DNA from: Chlorophyllum brunneum
Lineage: Eukaryota > Basidiomycota > Agaricomycetes > Agaricales > Agaricaceae
Direction of reading: 5' to 3'
NCBI GenBank assembly: GCA_963576785.1
Contig: OY756141.1
Span: 1 to 64,000, forward strand
Length of the DNA: 64,000 bases
How positions within the stretch are numbered: the first letter of the stretch is position 1; every line of letters starts with the position of its first letter. This document shows positions 9,634-20,630 of the stretch, one piece after another. Below the pieces are notes generated by a model, which had not been told where the DNA came from, made no database searches, and was given only the letters and a program-made list of their open reading frames with translations. The translations under genes and the position numbers were made by a program.

Positions 9634-11275
9634 TAACGAACCTTGGCATATAATGATTGTACTACTTTGCCAACCTGCTCCAATGTATCGATCGCAGCAC
9701 CATATGTGTTCTAAATATTGCGCGTGAGGCCTCCCGATATCCAAAATAATAGTTTCACAAACTCACGTCGACTTCGGGTTCGTCGAAAACCAAAAGGCAT
9801 CCTCGTCCTTGATCTAGAACACCGTGGAACACTTTATCGAGAATCATCTGCGATAGTCTGTCGACGATCAGTAAAACAAAAAGGGGTGGAATGTATACTC
9901 ACTTGGCTTCGACGGCTTGTTGTCCTTGGCCTACCAACGACGCGACATGGGAGATCTCGACTACAGAATAGGGCTCGATGATTCGAAGGAGATTTTGTTC
10001 AAGGAGGGTATCGTATAGAGCGGCAAGATGAGAGCGGATCGTAGGATCAGAAGAAAGCTCTGATGCGACGGGGTAAGTTGGTAAATATATACGGCAAGGT
10101 AAATTACAAACCATGTTTATAGTCAAAGAGAGCTTTTTCAAAGTCGGCAAGATTGCGCTCTTGGTGCGCTCGTGCAATAGCACGCATACTTTCCACTTCT
10201 CGTAGATGGGCGTATTTGACGGCAAGTTTGTTGGTTAGCAGTGTTGTCACGTCTTCCGGCTATGGACCGCACATTTAGCAGGAATTGAAGGGGCACGATT
10301 AAGTACGTACAAGGTTGAGCATGACTTTGCACAGGAGCATGTACTTGAGCGCGTCGAGGGCAGCGTCGTCGCCTTGAGATGAGAGGTTTTCAAAAGATTC
10401 AAAGAAATAAGAGTAAGCGGTGGTATAGTCTTTATCCTCTGCGTGAAGAACCCCGGATTGAAGATCGAGAGATGCTTGGAGAGCGGGTGGACAATAAATC
10501 GAGTTGGCGGCGGTTCGTGAAGACGTTAGAGCAGCCTGTCGTGAGGTGAACAAGGCGTATATATTCGCGACTCTAGTTCATACCTTGGCTTTTGGAAGAT
10601 TACCGATTCCGCGATAGACTCGACTTTCGAGGAGATGAACTTCGGTGAGGATCATTTTGTCGTCGAGACGCTTGAGTTCGGTGAGAAGGGTGTCGATGAG
10701 GGTAAGAGCAGGTTGGAATTGCTGAGATTCTAGCTGTCTGTGCGAGATAAGGTTGAGCTGGGAGGGGAGGGACGGAATGAAGGCAACATACAGTCCGACG
10801 AGACGGGTTTCGAGACTGTGTTTGAGAAAGACGCGTTTCTCTGCCTTGGCCCAGGCAATGTTGTCGGTGAGTGTCTTCATTTGGATTTCTTGGCTGTTGG
10901 GAATGGTAGAGAAAAAGTCGAGGAGGGTTCGGACTGGTAGTCTGTCAGCATTGGACCTCGGGTAGTGGATATCCACGTACTGAGCTTGGCTGTCTTCGCC
11001 TTGGCAGTTGACGACATGAATGAGCGAGAAAGAGTAATTACACCCGCGAGTTCGGATGCATTCCTACAACGACCTCAGCACATATCCACCATATGTAGGC
11101 TCAATACGCACTTTTGATCCCGATAGAGCTCGCCGAGCTTGACGAGAGCGGATTCCTTGTCGCGCAGAATTGCAGCATCGGTGGTACTGGGGTTATCTGA
11201 GAGGATTTGCCTGTATATCCCCTCAGCTTTTGCTGGGTTGGCTTCAGCCTGCGCGATGAGGTCGGTTGAGGACAT
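9634..11275 (-). CDS. RPN6: 26S proteasome regulatory subunit Rpn6 (PSMD11, lid, PCI domain)
   Basis: Multi-exon gene read on the reverse strand from ATG at 11275 to TAG at 9634-9636. The first exon (11275-11112) encodes [20 protein letters not shown] and continues into a TPR-like helical repeat. Later exons carry [19 protein letters not shown], the helices around [19 protein letters not shown] and [19 protein letters not shown], then [17 protein letters not shown], and a C-terminal PCI/winged-helix part ([27 protein letters not shown]) ending in a helix ([20 protein letters not shown]). This layout is that of Rpn6, the lid subunit that clamps the 19S regulatory particle to the 20S core. It is divergently paired with Rpn7. 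No inactivating change was seen. Confidence 0.92.
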
Positions 11276-11380
11276 GATGATGAGTGGCGGACGAGGCTAA
11301 TGACTGAATGACGCGTCGAAGCGTGGGAAAGCAGGAAGGACGCGTCATATTGGGCTCGGACTGATCATCGTGCACCAGCC
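11276..11380. promoter_or_regulatory. Shared bidirectional Rpn6-Rpn7 promoter with mirrored 9-mer
   Basis: Only 105 bp separate the two start codons. Inside, TGACGCGTC (11309-11317) and its exact reverse complement GACGCGTCA (11339-11347) face each other 21 bp apart, each containing ACGCGT. ACGCGT is the core of the yeast MluI cell-cycle box, and TGACG-type sites bind bZIP factors; which factor acts here is not known. The symmetry suggests a common activator for both proteasome lid genes. Confidence 0.7.
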
Positions 11381-12771
11381 ATGGCCGACGACATCGTCCT
11401 CCCTATTCCAAATCTCACCCTGCCCCAGTACCTCTTTGTCCTTTCCACCAAGGACAAGCACGCTGATGCTCGCTCGAAACTGCTCGAGGGTATCCAGGCG
11501 GACCGTATGTTGCACTTTGTTAATTGGCGGCGTATACTGACCTTTGCTGTAGAGATGGCGCCTTACTACCGTTCGATAACTTGGTCGTCGTCTGTCCTGC
11601 CATTAGACAAGACTTTGCTGGAGTCGCTAGAAAAGTCGAACGAAGATGAACTCAAAGTTTTGGATGAACGTCTCGTAGAGGCTGAGAAGACAGAGGGTGA
11701 ATCTGAAATATCGGATGCGCTCAAGGCACGGGCGAATTACCTGACAAGAATTGGAGACAAGGTAACCTGATTTGTGGTTTTACGGAGCACTTGACCGACG
11801 TTATTAGGACCGGGCAGTGGAAGCGCAGAAGCTTGCGCTCGAAAAGACGCCTGGCTTGGGATCTCGGATAGATATTGTGCTCACACTCGTCCGCATTGGA
11901 TTCTTTTTCGGTGACCATGATCTCATCAACACCTATGTCACCAAAGCCGAGACGTATGTTCATCTAGGTTGTACAATAAAAGTTCTAATCCAAGGCTAGG
12001 CTGATCGAGGAAGGCGGCGACTGGGACCGCCGCAACCGCCTAAAGGTCTACAACGGCCTTCATCTTCTCTCTATCCGGCAATTTAAACGTGGAGGCGAAC
12101 TCTTGCTCGACGCGCTGTCCACCTTTACCGCTGTAGAACTCATCTCGTACAATGACTTTGTTACCCTGACCGTCATCGCCAACGCTCTCAGCCTCAAACG
12201 CGTCGATCTCAAGAAAAAGGTCATCAATGCTCCCGAGGTCAATCAGGTCCTCCCTGACACCCCAGTGCTTGGCGAACTCATCAAAAGTTTGTATAATTGT
12301 CGTTATGACAAATTCTTCTCTGCTCTCGGTGCGTTTTGTGGATGTTTCTTGCGCATACATGACGTTGACTATCGCCCCAAGCTACCCTGGAACAAACCCA
12401 TCTCGTTCCATCTCGCATCCTCTCTCCTCATGCCCGGTACTACGTCCGAGAAATGCGTATACTCGCATATGGTCAGCTTCTCGAGTCGTACCGGAGTCTT
12501 ACGCTTGACAGCCTCGCTGCGGCATTCGGCGTTACGGTCAATTACATCGACGGGTGAGTGCTGGTGATCATCATTGCTTTGTACTCATCATAGCCGCAGG
12601 GAGCTTTCGCGGTTTATTGCGAATGGGCGGCTACATTGCTCGATAGACAAGGTGAACGGGATTGTAGAGACGACGCGGCCGTCGCTCAAGAGTGCGCAGT
12701 ATGAGCAGGTGGTGAAGCAGGGCGACATTCTGCTCAACGAGGTGCAGCGGCTGAGCAAGGTGCTGTATTAG
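11381..12771 (+). CDS. RPN7: 26S proteasome regulatory subunit Rpn7 (PSMD6, lid, PCI domain)
   Basis: Six exons (11381-11504, 11553-11761, 11808-11953, 12000-12328, 12382-12553, 12600-12771) sum to 1,152 nt, giving 383 aa, close to the family's usual 380-390. The N-terminal helical repeats ([60 protein letters not shown]) and the C-terminal PCI module ([60 protein letters not shown]) are in the expected order. Rpn7 bridges lid subunits in the 19S particle. It starts 105 bp from divergent Rpn6, and its stop is only 71 bp before the BuGZ start. Confidence 0.95.
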
Positions 12772-12842
12772 ATAATCAATCATGTAAAATAGCAGCGTGA
12801 GAAAAGCGTGACAGCCGCATCCTGCTCTTTCACATCGACGAC

Positions 12843-14272
12843 ATGGGCAAGAAAAAAAACAAGCAGGTAAGCCGTGCCCCGCCCAGCCAGCACCCCGCTC
12901 ATCGCTGCAGATCCTCCGACCATGGTGCTGGTACTGCGAGCGTGAGTTCGAGGACGAGAAAGGTACTTTTATTTCGCTCCTTTTTCGCCGTGCTCTCATC
13001 CCCCCAGTTCTCATGCAGCACCAGAAGGCGAAGCACTTTAAATGCGGCATGTGTCCCCGTCGGCTCAACACTGCAGGCGGTCTTGCCGTTCACATCCAGC
13101 AGGTGCACAAACTCGAACCAGAAAAGTCCGTTTTACCGTCTTTGCATCACGCCCTACTCACACAGACCCCAGTCTTCCCCGTATCGAAAATGCCCTTCCA
13201 GGCCGCGACGGGTACGAGGTGGAAATATTCGGTATGGAAGGTATACCTGCCCCCGACGTCGCGGATTACAAACGCAGAAAGGAAATCGAACTCGGTCTCG
13301 CTGCTGGCTCCATCTCACAGCCTCAAGCCAAACGCCCCAAGATCGACAACAGGCCGATGTCCGAAGAAGAACTGAAAGCACAGCTCGAAGCACATAAAGC
13401 ACTTATGGGCCTCAACAATCCAGAACCCTCCACATCCTCCACATCCGATACTCCCTCTGGCGCAGTCGTCTACGGAGCTCCGTCCCAGTCCTATGCTGCT
13501 CCTCCTGTTCCAATACCCCAGCCTACAGGCCCCTCCCCTCCCTTCCCACCTGGTGCGTCTCCTCCAGCAGGTATGCCCGGTCAACCTCCGCCCTTCCCGC
13601 CTTTCGCAGGTCTACCTCCAGGGTAAGTCGTCCTACTCGTTATCTTTCGACGCACTCAAACGATCGATCTCTAGTCCACCACCACCTGGCTTCCCCTTCC
13701 CTCCTGGTTTTCCTCCCGGTGGTCCTCCACCATTCCCCCCTGGCGCGAGACCTCCCTTTCCCCCTCCTCCTTTCCTTCCCCCAGGAGTAACTCCCCCTCC
13801 TGGTTTCCATCCCCCATTCAGCCCTCCCCCGCCCGGCGTTCCTGGTGCGTCCCCACCGCCTCCGCCTAATTTTGTCCCCGCCACTCTCCAGACAACACCG
13901 GCATCTACTCTCCCACCTCCATCTTCCGGAGCTCCTCCGTCCGGTCACCCTTCGATGAGCAACAAAAACGTTGGACAAGGTCAATCGAAACCTCCTCAGC
14001 TGACTCTACCCAATCCTGCTCTCGCACAGACCCTCCCCGAGTTCAAGAAGCCGACCGAACTCAAGTGGACTGATCCCAACTTTTCTCCTGTAAGTACTCG
14101 TTTTGGTGCTCTTCCTTCTTGACTGATTGCGTATGTTATGTAGGAAGAACATAGAGCTATACATCCCAAGTATTATTTTGCCAACAAGACAACTGACGCA
14201 ACGCCAGTTCCCACCGCAACCCTTGATGAACCCCGCGGCAAAAAACGCGCTAGGGCAGAAGATTTCTTGTAG
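12843..14272 (+). CDS. BuGZ/ZNF207-type zinc-finger protein (Bub3-binding kinetochore factor)
   Basis: Six exons (12843-12866, 12911-12962, 13008-13125, 13173-13622, 13675-14089, 14144-14272) sum to 1,188 nt (395 aa). The N-terminus MGKKKNKQ leads into two C2H2 zinc fingers (PWCWYCEREFEDEKVLMQHQ, KAKHFKCGMCPRRLNTAGGL with AVHIQQVH). Then comes the conserved block ENALPGRDGYEVEIFGMEGI, as in human ZNF207. The centre (about residues 170-320) is Pro/Gly-rich and disordered, which in BuGZ drives phase separation on microtubules. The last exon has EEHRAIHPKYYF, a reasonable match to the GLEBS-type Bub3-binding helix, then a basic tail (GKKRARAEDFL). BuGZ stabilises Bub3 and promotes chromosome alignment. 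The family call is strong; Bub3 binding is inferred from the short motif. Confidence 0.88.
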
Positions 14273-15301
14273 GAAAGTGATGGATGCAGAAGATGTTTGT
14301 GTATATTCGTCTTGTGAACATGAACAATGTTTTCTCATTCTTAATGGATAGGTTGGAAGACGCGGCCTTACCAGTCCGTCCCCCGTTCTATCATTCCGCT
14401 AAATTGTTTTGGAACAAGCGCTCATCTCACCCTTTTCCCATATTCCATACACGATCAACCCCACTTTTTTATTCCATTACCGTGGGTGGGTTCTTTTTCC
14501 ATTATTTTTCTTGTACGCGTGTGGTTTTGGAAAGATCGGATGGACAAGTGGTAGGCGACTTTTCCTCATCTTTTAGTACCTCTGTCTCTTGTCCTTTGTT
14601 TTATTGCTGCGCACGGTTAGTCGACTTTCTTTTTTGCGGTCGCTCAAGTGTGTACGCGAAAGGTTGGTGCTTGTTGAATCAAAATTTCATGCCCGATCTG
14701 TTGCGAGAGAGATGTGAGATGATGAATATTGGTTGTACATACAGTGGGCGATGATCCCAACCCGCAGACGCTATAGTACAAGGAAAGAAAGGCTGGCGTG
14801 GTGCTGCAAGTTTGTTTTATTGAGTACCTCTGGCGATCATTGGAATAAATAGGGTGCAAGCACTCCAGGGGTACGTAGGCGCCCAGTCTCACCTTTTCTT
14901 GTTGCCCTTGACAGCAACCGATACGCATTCTCTCAAGTGTCGCTTGGATAACTCTGCACATGTGACCCCACCTCTTGGCTGCTGTTAATCACCATCTCCC
15001 GTCATCAAAATCTTTCGGGGTTTGAGAGGTGGGTGGCTCTCTTCGGTGGTTGTTCGTCAATAATTCCGGTCGCATTGATATAGTATAAAAGTGATCAAAC
15101 GAGATTTGGTACCATGGCTGATCTCAGTAATAGCCAGTTTGCTTCGACTCTGGGTACGTCATCGGGGCTGGAAGTCGTTACCGAAGCGATCGTCCTCTGT
15201 CCATCTGGGGTGTAGAACTCGTAGACAAAAATGGGTGAAGCTGAACCTCGTGTCCAGCCCGCGTGAAGATTGTGGAAAGAGAACTTTCGCCGATCATACC
15301 T
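14273..15301. other. BuGZ 3' region, no other gene seen
   Basis: About 1 kb with T-rich stretches near 14460-14640. Short frames on both strands lack motifs. Probably 3' UTR and spacer leading into the rearranged HNH/NACHT block. Confidence 0.55.
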
Positions 15302-15745
15302 TCAATCGACGGTTGTTTGGTGATCGTAAAAGAGGATCTTGAAGATGATGTGTGCGTCTCGGGGTTGAAGCATTTGTTTTATGGGTGGCATTGAATGATT
15401 TCGTGTCTGGGGAGAGATGTGCGGGTGGTGGTGGTTTGGATTCTGTGATGCGTACTGTGGATGATAGAGTTGATCAAACCTAACAGAAGGGGCACGGGTA
15501 GATCCAAACATGGAATTCCACCAGAATATAAGATTTGGAACCACACCTCCGACTCGAAGCAAGTGGTGCAGGAACGATTTTCCACAGGTTGAATAGAAAG
15601 AAAGATAGTTGTCTGGATTCGAATTGAGAAATGCTGGTCGGGAACTAAAACATGGCTGGAAAGTGACAGATGTCCTGGAGGAGTAGCGTGTGGCGGTTGA
15701 AGATATGAGAAAGCTATCCAAAACATTCATGCGAGCCACCGTCAA
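15302..15745 (-). pseudogene. NACHT-family C-terminal fragment (broken)
   Basis: On the reverse strand, RPAFLNSNPDNYLSFYS matches CRPAFLNANLDEYLSFYP of the intact NACHT gene (near 53.8 kb). Flanking sequence is degenerate and no longer joins to an ATPase. It faces a + strand scrap at 15771-15830 from an earlier part of the same family, so the original order has been rearranged. Confidence 0.65.
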
Positions 15746-15770
15746 CTTACGACCGATTCCATGGTCCTGG

Positions 15771-15830
15771 AGAACCCTGATGCGCAGTTGGATACCTGTC
15801 TCGAATTTCTGAAGGGTACCTGATCGCTGT
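15771..15830 (+). pseudogene. NACHT-family fragment (60 bp)
   Basis: The + strand reads ENPDAQLDTCLEFLKG, matching GNPVAQLDTCLEFLKG of the intact NACHT gene at about 52185-52230, then hits TGA. It is only a scrap and opposite in orientation to the adjoining 15302-15745 piece. Confidence 0.7.
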
Positions 15831-16049
15831 CCTTTAGATCCGGTCGATGCATACAGTGGTCCGAATCTGCGAGCTCCTGCTCCTCATATAATGGAATGTA
15901 AGTGTGGTTGGGTTGATGTACCGGTATCTGATGATCTCCTTTAGACAGGGTATACTCGAGACACATGTAAACATGGCGGTGACTCCATAGCCTTTTCCCT
16001 TACTTGATATTGGCCTTGTGAATGCATAGAATCCCTGGCACAGGACGTC

Positions 16050-17570
16050 CTTCACTGGCCTCATTCAGGCCAGTTTCACTGGAAAGTCTTTCTCACTTGA
16101 CGTTCAATGAACCTAGGGGACGATAATTGAAGTATATTTGGCCGCCCGGAAATATTCCCATCTGCTAAATCAACCATCTCACCGCCACTGCCACCATCAT
16201 GCCTGCTCTTCCATCGTTGGACATTGGCTTTGACGCCGATGGCATCAGTTGCTGGATATTAGTTCTCAGTGCTGAAAAAGCCGCTCTTAAAGATGCCTCA
16301 TCATCTGGAAAATACAACGATTTCCTTGTTGGTGTCCGCGTGCCGGGGTGGTTCTTGAAGGATTTCTGGGATCATCCTAATCATGACTTTGGCCTCATCC
16401 CGTACAGACAGCTTCTTCTGGACGTCAAGTCTTGTTTTAGCGTAGACAATGTGGTCGTCGGGAGTGAAGAAGAGACCGAAGCTCAACACATGAAAATCTT
16501 CGAGCTAGGTCTCATGTACAGGAACCATCTAATGCGCGTCTGTAGGTACGAGCTCAATGCGAGATATCACACTCACAAGGACCCAGTTCGCTCCGACAGT
16601 GGGCCTCTCCCTGCTCAATCACGTCAAACTTCACCGCCATCCTTTAATAAGCACAAGAATGACATTCTTCTCGCGATGGCCAACGGCCCTAAAACGAATG
16701 AAGATGCGAAAAAACATGTGTGATATTGTTATCCGCGCTCTCTTCGTCTTGGCTATCTATTCACCTGGCTGTCTTCAGGCTCTATTCCGTGACGGTTTCA
16801 AGTGCATGGTTTCCGGTCTTTATGATTGGGCCTCTTCCGAAAAATTCCCCGAGCTGCGCCGGAAGGCGAGAGGCTTCACTATGACCCAATGCGCTCATCT
16901 GTTTTCTGGTCAGCACAAGACGCTGGAGAGGTGACTTATCTCTGTACCGACCAAAATGCGTTTGACTCTTCTTCAGGAGTGTGCTGTTGCTGCATTTACT
17001 ATGCTTACGATGTTTGGACTGAAAAGAGAGGTCAAAAAGTTGCTCGGTGGACAAGTCAACAGCCTCTTTAATGTCCTCACGTTGTCCCCATCATTGCACA
17101 CCGCCTTTGACACATTCACGTTCTGGCTTGAGGAAGTAAAGGGAAAGGTCAATAACCTCCTTCTCTACCCCTTCTCTGTACTCAACTGTCCAACAGCCAA
17201 ACACTTATAAAGTTTGTTCACATCGCGATTATTTTTGCCAGATGTTCGACATACCTTCCCGTTACGTCACGTTTGCGGTCGACCCAGAAGTAGTGGCTGA
17301 TTGTGAAGATCAAGGCATCCCTCTCCCAGATTTACCTGATCGAAACTTGATTGCTATTCGCGCCGCTTGTGCCCGAGTAGCCCATGCATCTGGTGCCGCT
17401 GAACAACATGAGGATATCTTGGAGGACAAGGAAACTGTTCGGGTATTGGCTTACGATGGAAGCAATGCTGATTTGCTTAGCTCACTCCTACGTCAGTCCA
17501 ATACCGTTCATGTCAATGGTTAGAGAGCATTAGTCAATGTGTATGGGAAATATACCATATCAAGAATGGA
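16050..17570 (+). repeat. Inverted-repeat arm A carrying an HNH gene
   Basis: Matches the reverse complement of 20631-22165. The coding portion is nearly identical. The region upstream of the start is recognisable but more diverged (shared CCTTCACTGG, TTTCACTGGAAAG, AATGAACCTAG and GAAATATTCCCATCT landmarks with indels between). At the 3' side similarity fades about 45 bp beyond the stop codon. Confidence 0.88.
16199..17523 (+). CDS. HNH_2-type endonuclease-domain protein, copy A (frame break)
   Basis: Exon 1 (16199-16717) encodes about 173 residues with PGWFLKDFWDHPNHDFG and a linker PPSFNKHKNDILLAMANGPK leading to DAKKH. Intron 16718-16778 joins to ALFRDGFKCMVSGLYDW, and later come TMTQCAHLF and NSLFNVLTLSPSLHTAFDTF with FWLEE. 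These give the His/Asn pattern of the HNH_2 nuclease domain common in basidiomycete orphan proteins. The last exon runs through PNTYKVCSHRDYFCQMFDIP to the stop at 17523. The frame does not connect cleanly between CAHLF (about 16900) and ECAVAAFTML (about 16978): one base is missing for a simple splice model, and the same break is present in copy B. A truncated product, an unusual intron or a pseudogene are all possible. Function unknown; DNA cleavage is inferred from the fold only. Confidence 0.65.
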
Positions 17571-17586
17571 GATTCACTATTAATAG

Positions 17587-18110
17587 GTACACCGTACTCC
17601 CATACCATTCATGCCTTCGTATCGATTAATGACTATCGAATTTACCAACTGGGTCTTTGGCTGAGTCGCCGTCGATTCGATGGCTACAATTACGGGCCAA
17701 GCATTAGACAGGATTTGCAGGACCCGTCATCGCTATCGATGCCCACGAACCAACAGTTAGCCGTCGGTTTTACCAGGTCCATCCATAGGTATTTGATTTT
17801 TAATTGATCAATCAATAGCCGATTATCACATTATTTGCACCAGTCCGGGTCTTCCTGTCAGTTCAGAGAGACACGCTGATATAGACGATCCGTGAAGCCC
17901 AAGCGATTTTTTTGTGTCTTACACGACTCAGTACCGGAATTGATCATTCCCTTGTTGGGGGTTGGTGATGGACATAACCCTACAACCCCCATTTGCCATA
18001 GCTGCGTTCGACTCTTCCACACGAAACCCTTCACCACTCTGACATCCTGAACTCGTGAAGAACCCACTCGAGTAATTGCTTCTCTGGTCCACCAAATTTT
18101 CATCACATAA
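17587..18110 (+). repeat. Duplicated segment X (inverted match to 22440-22982)
   Basis: From CTCCCATACCATTCATGCCT through ATTAATGACTATC, ATTACGGG, CCGTGAAGCCCAAGCGAT and CTGAACTCGTGAAGAAC-like sequence, this segment follows the reverse complement of 22982-22440 with many substitutions and indels. The match begins right at the 3' flank of the pyruvate dehydrogenase gene, so part of that flank appears to have been copied here. Its distal part corresponds to the NACHT region just before the P-loop. Confidence 0.75.
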
Positions 18111-18119
18111 TACACGTTG

Positions 18120-19640
18120 CGTAGCGAGACGAAGTCGTGGTAAGATATTGGCGAGAATCTGCCGGTACCAAAGGGTGAGGAACGACCACCGATGGGAATG
18201 GATGGTGACTACGTCGTCGAACCGCGATATGGGGTTGCCATGACACCATCAAAGGCTCTAGGTCATTCGCAGCCAAACTAATGCATTCGAGTTGTTGATC
18301 AGATGGCCAGGGCTCGCGGAACGATGTCTTGGGTTGCATGTCAGTAAGTCATTCAGGCGTAACCCACTGATACCTGACCCGACATTCCACAGCCCCCATC
18401 CCCTTCTCTCCATGCCATCGAACACAGTACTTGCTTGCCACTGCAAAAACCGTTTACTCTGATACTCCAAGGCCGCCCGGTTTGTATGTGCTCTGGAAAA
18501 TAGCTAAATGATGCATGATGAAACCATAATTTTGTGGTCGAGGCGTTTACAGCAGATGGAACGTTGAGGACAGAATTAAGTCTACGCAAACACCCATAGA
18601 AAGTTGCTTGGTCGGGAAAAGGCAAATGACTTCGGCGGGGAGTTCCCTTGTAACTAAGACGGAGTTCGAAAGGACATGCAATGTTGCTGAGAGAGGTTTG
18701 GGGTGGATCGTGTGCAGAATGTCGCAGTACAGACCTACGAACTTCAAAACGACATCGGCGAACACGAAGAGACCAGGTGCACCGGAATCGATTACCGAAT
18801 AACCTTGGCCATTCGGAAACCTCGGGAAAGGGTTAAAGAAATTAAAGATACCATGGGTGTCGATGGGACGCCCCTCCTTCCAGTATTTCACAGAGGGTTC
18901 CACCCTTGCTGACACGACCTGCCACTCTGGAGAGTCGTGGAGACCTATAATAATCTAAGCGAAAGAGACACCCAACTTTTGTCAAAATGTGTGGTAAGAT
19001 TAATTGACTCTTACTGAGCAACATCTGTGCGACAATCATCCAGGCCATCTAAGAGCGTGAGTGTTGGATGGGGGAGAAGCAGGGAGAATGGCAGGCTCGT
19101 CAATCCGGTTTCGGTAGCCAGTATGACGATGAATTCATCGGACTGGCAGCGGAGTGCCTTCTCCAAGACTGTGGAGTCAATGGTGAGTAAGTTGACGATG
19201 GCTTGCCTGAACTTCGGATGCGTGATGGCAAGTTCGTTTGTCAGGTAAGGAAAGACTCGAGCGGGATCGTCGCGTTTGCTAGGTCAACAAAGGAAAACAG
19301 CTCCACCTAAACAGTCTTTGTCCTCGAAATCAGTTTGGGCAACACCAATTTGCAAACGCCTACGAACCTGTACAGCCACAGTACTGGAGATTTGCCATTA
19401 TTGCTACGAGGCTGTAAATCTACAGTGGTAGCAAGTTGGAAATTAACTCACCGATCCGCTCGTGCTTTGGAATGAGGAAATCACCATAATCGGCTTGTTC
19501 ACAACAAAGTGATGAGTACCATAAAATGAGCTGGTGACATCCATCTCGGATGTACTTGGTGGGCTGGAGCAACTTTTCACTGACATACCCGTCGGCACAA
19601 CCACTGGCGTTTGTCGTCCTACATTCACGGCGCTCCACTG
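18120..19640 (-). pseudogene. Decayed NACHT-ATPase gene between the HNH copies
   Basis: Reverse-strand pieces line up in order with the intact gene at 50.7-54.8 kb: GTHHFVVNKPIMV (cf. GAHHFIMNNPIMV), a ruined P-loop (RFVGVCKLVLPKL in place of GSAGVGKSATAQTV), AVFL plus the ANATIPLESFLT-type segment, a Walker-B-like LDGLDDCRTD near 19.05 kb, LFVFADVVLKFVG (about 18.75 kb), ILHTIHPK, DQATFYGCLRRLNSVLNVPS (about 18.6 kb) and REPWPSDQQLECISLA at about 18.3 kb. Frames shift repeatedly and the P-loop Lys/Ser is lost, so the ATPase is dead. Confidence 0.85.
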
Positions 19641-20630
19641 GTTTCCAGTCAGTAAAGGTACGGGGTGGACGCCTCTGTTGACCTCATCATAGTGCTCTGG
19701 TGTCGCACATCGATCGTAACGAGTGAGTTCTTCGCTCCTATCTTGACTTGTTCCATGTGTGGAGGATCAGAGGGTATGAACGAGCTGAGCTATTCTGTTC
19801 CATATCTTTCTTCCTGATTTCCAGAACCTTTGGAGACTCACGGAACTTCTGGCTCGGGGAGAATTGCAATTGTATTGGAGGTCGCCTTCCCGGAAGAGAC
19901 CGTGGAACTCGAGCCTATATTCTGAGGTGATATATCGGTGGCCTTGGATGAGTCCTCCCACGCATGGCGGTTCGACGAGCCTTTCCATCGGTTGTACCAC
20001 TGACGAGCCTTTTTCGGGGCTCGTTCATCGCGGTCAGCAGGGGAGCTGTGTGAAGTAGCCGTTTGATTGCTGTACCAAGCAAGGTTGACAAGGACATGTA
20101 CCAGGAACCGTACTGGTGGGATAGGATTGAGGAGACTGTCGTCGCTCCCGCATGCAGCATAAGATCATTTGCTGCCCGAGTATTCTTTGTTTTTCAGTCA
20201 AGTGCGCACGTATTGACTTTGCAATTGCCGGTGGAACCTGATGGAGTAGACGGCCCAATGGAATGGGCGGAGAAAAAAAAACACCCCCGCAACTTGCCCA
20301 TCTTACTCATACCTTCCGAGCATGCATGAACCAAGATGTCAACCCACTTTCATCATTGCGCATCATGATACAGGAAGCTCTGCGTAAACTTATGAACTCG
20401 AGAGCAGGACGCATTGTCAAGTTTTCCCCCGCTTCGTTGGGGCCAGTGGAGGTTGAACCGGGAGGTGGGAATGCGAGTTCACCTGATTGGGTGGATTGGA
20501 AGGGAAAGGATGGGCTGACATCTGGGGTAGGACCGTTATCGACGCCTGCAAGGAAACACTGAGGAGCGAACGAAAGGATAGTTTGGGGGTGAGGCGCGAA
20601 AAACGGGCGTGAGGGTGACTATTTAAATTA
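19641..20630. other. Spacer, possible remnant of NACHT N-terminal part
   Basis: No intact gene. A reverse-strand frame near 20560-20330 is Pro/Ser-rich (VDNGPTPDVSPSFPF), as expected for a disordered N-terminal leader, and is broken downstream. I cannot align it to the intact gene. Confidence 0.4.

Noticed and set aside
12360..12440. Apparent frameshift in Rpn7 just before [10 protein letters not shown]
   Set aside because: Re-reading the CTCTCTCC run base by base restores the frame. With intron 12329-12381 the exon reads straight into PHARYYV and the total is 1,152 nt.
13633..13984. Gly/Arg-rich reverse-strand frames of 83 and 114 codons
   Set aside because: They are antisense reads of the Pro/Gly-rich middle of BuGZ, whose + strand exon phases are consistent.
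16557..16934. 125-codon frame in HNH copy A as an alternative exon 2
   Set aside because: It continues through intron 16718-16778; the spliced join DAKKH to ALFRDGFKCMVSG fits the family better.
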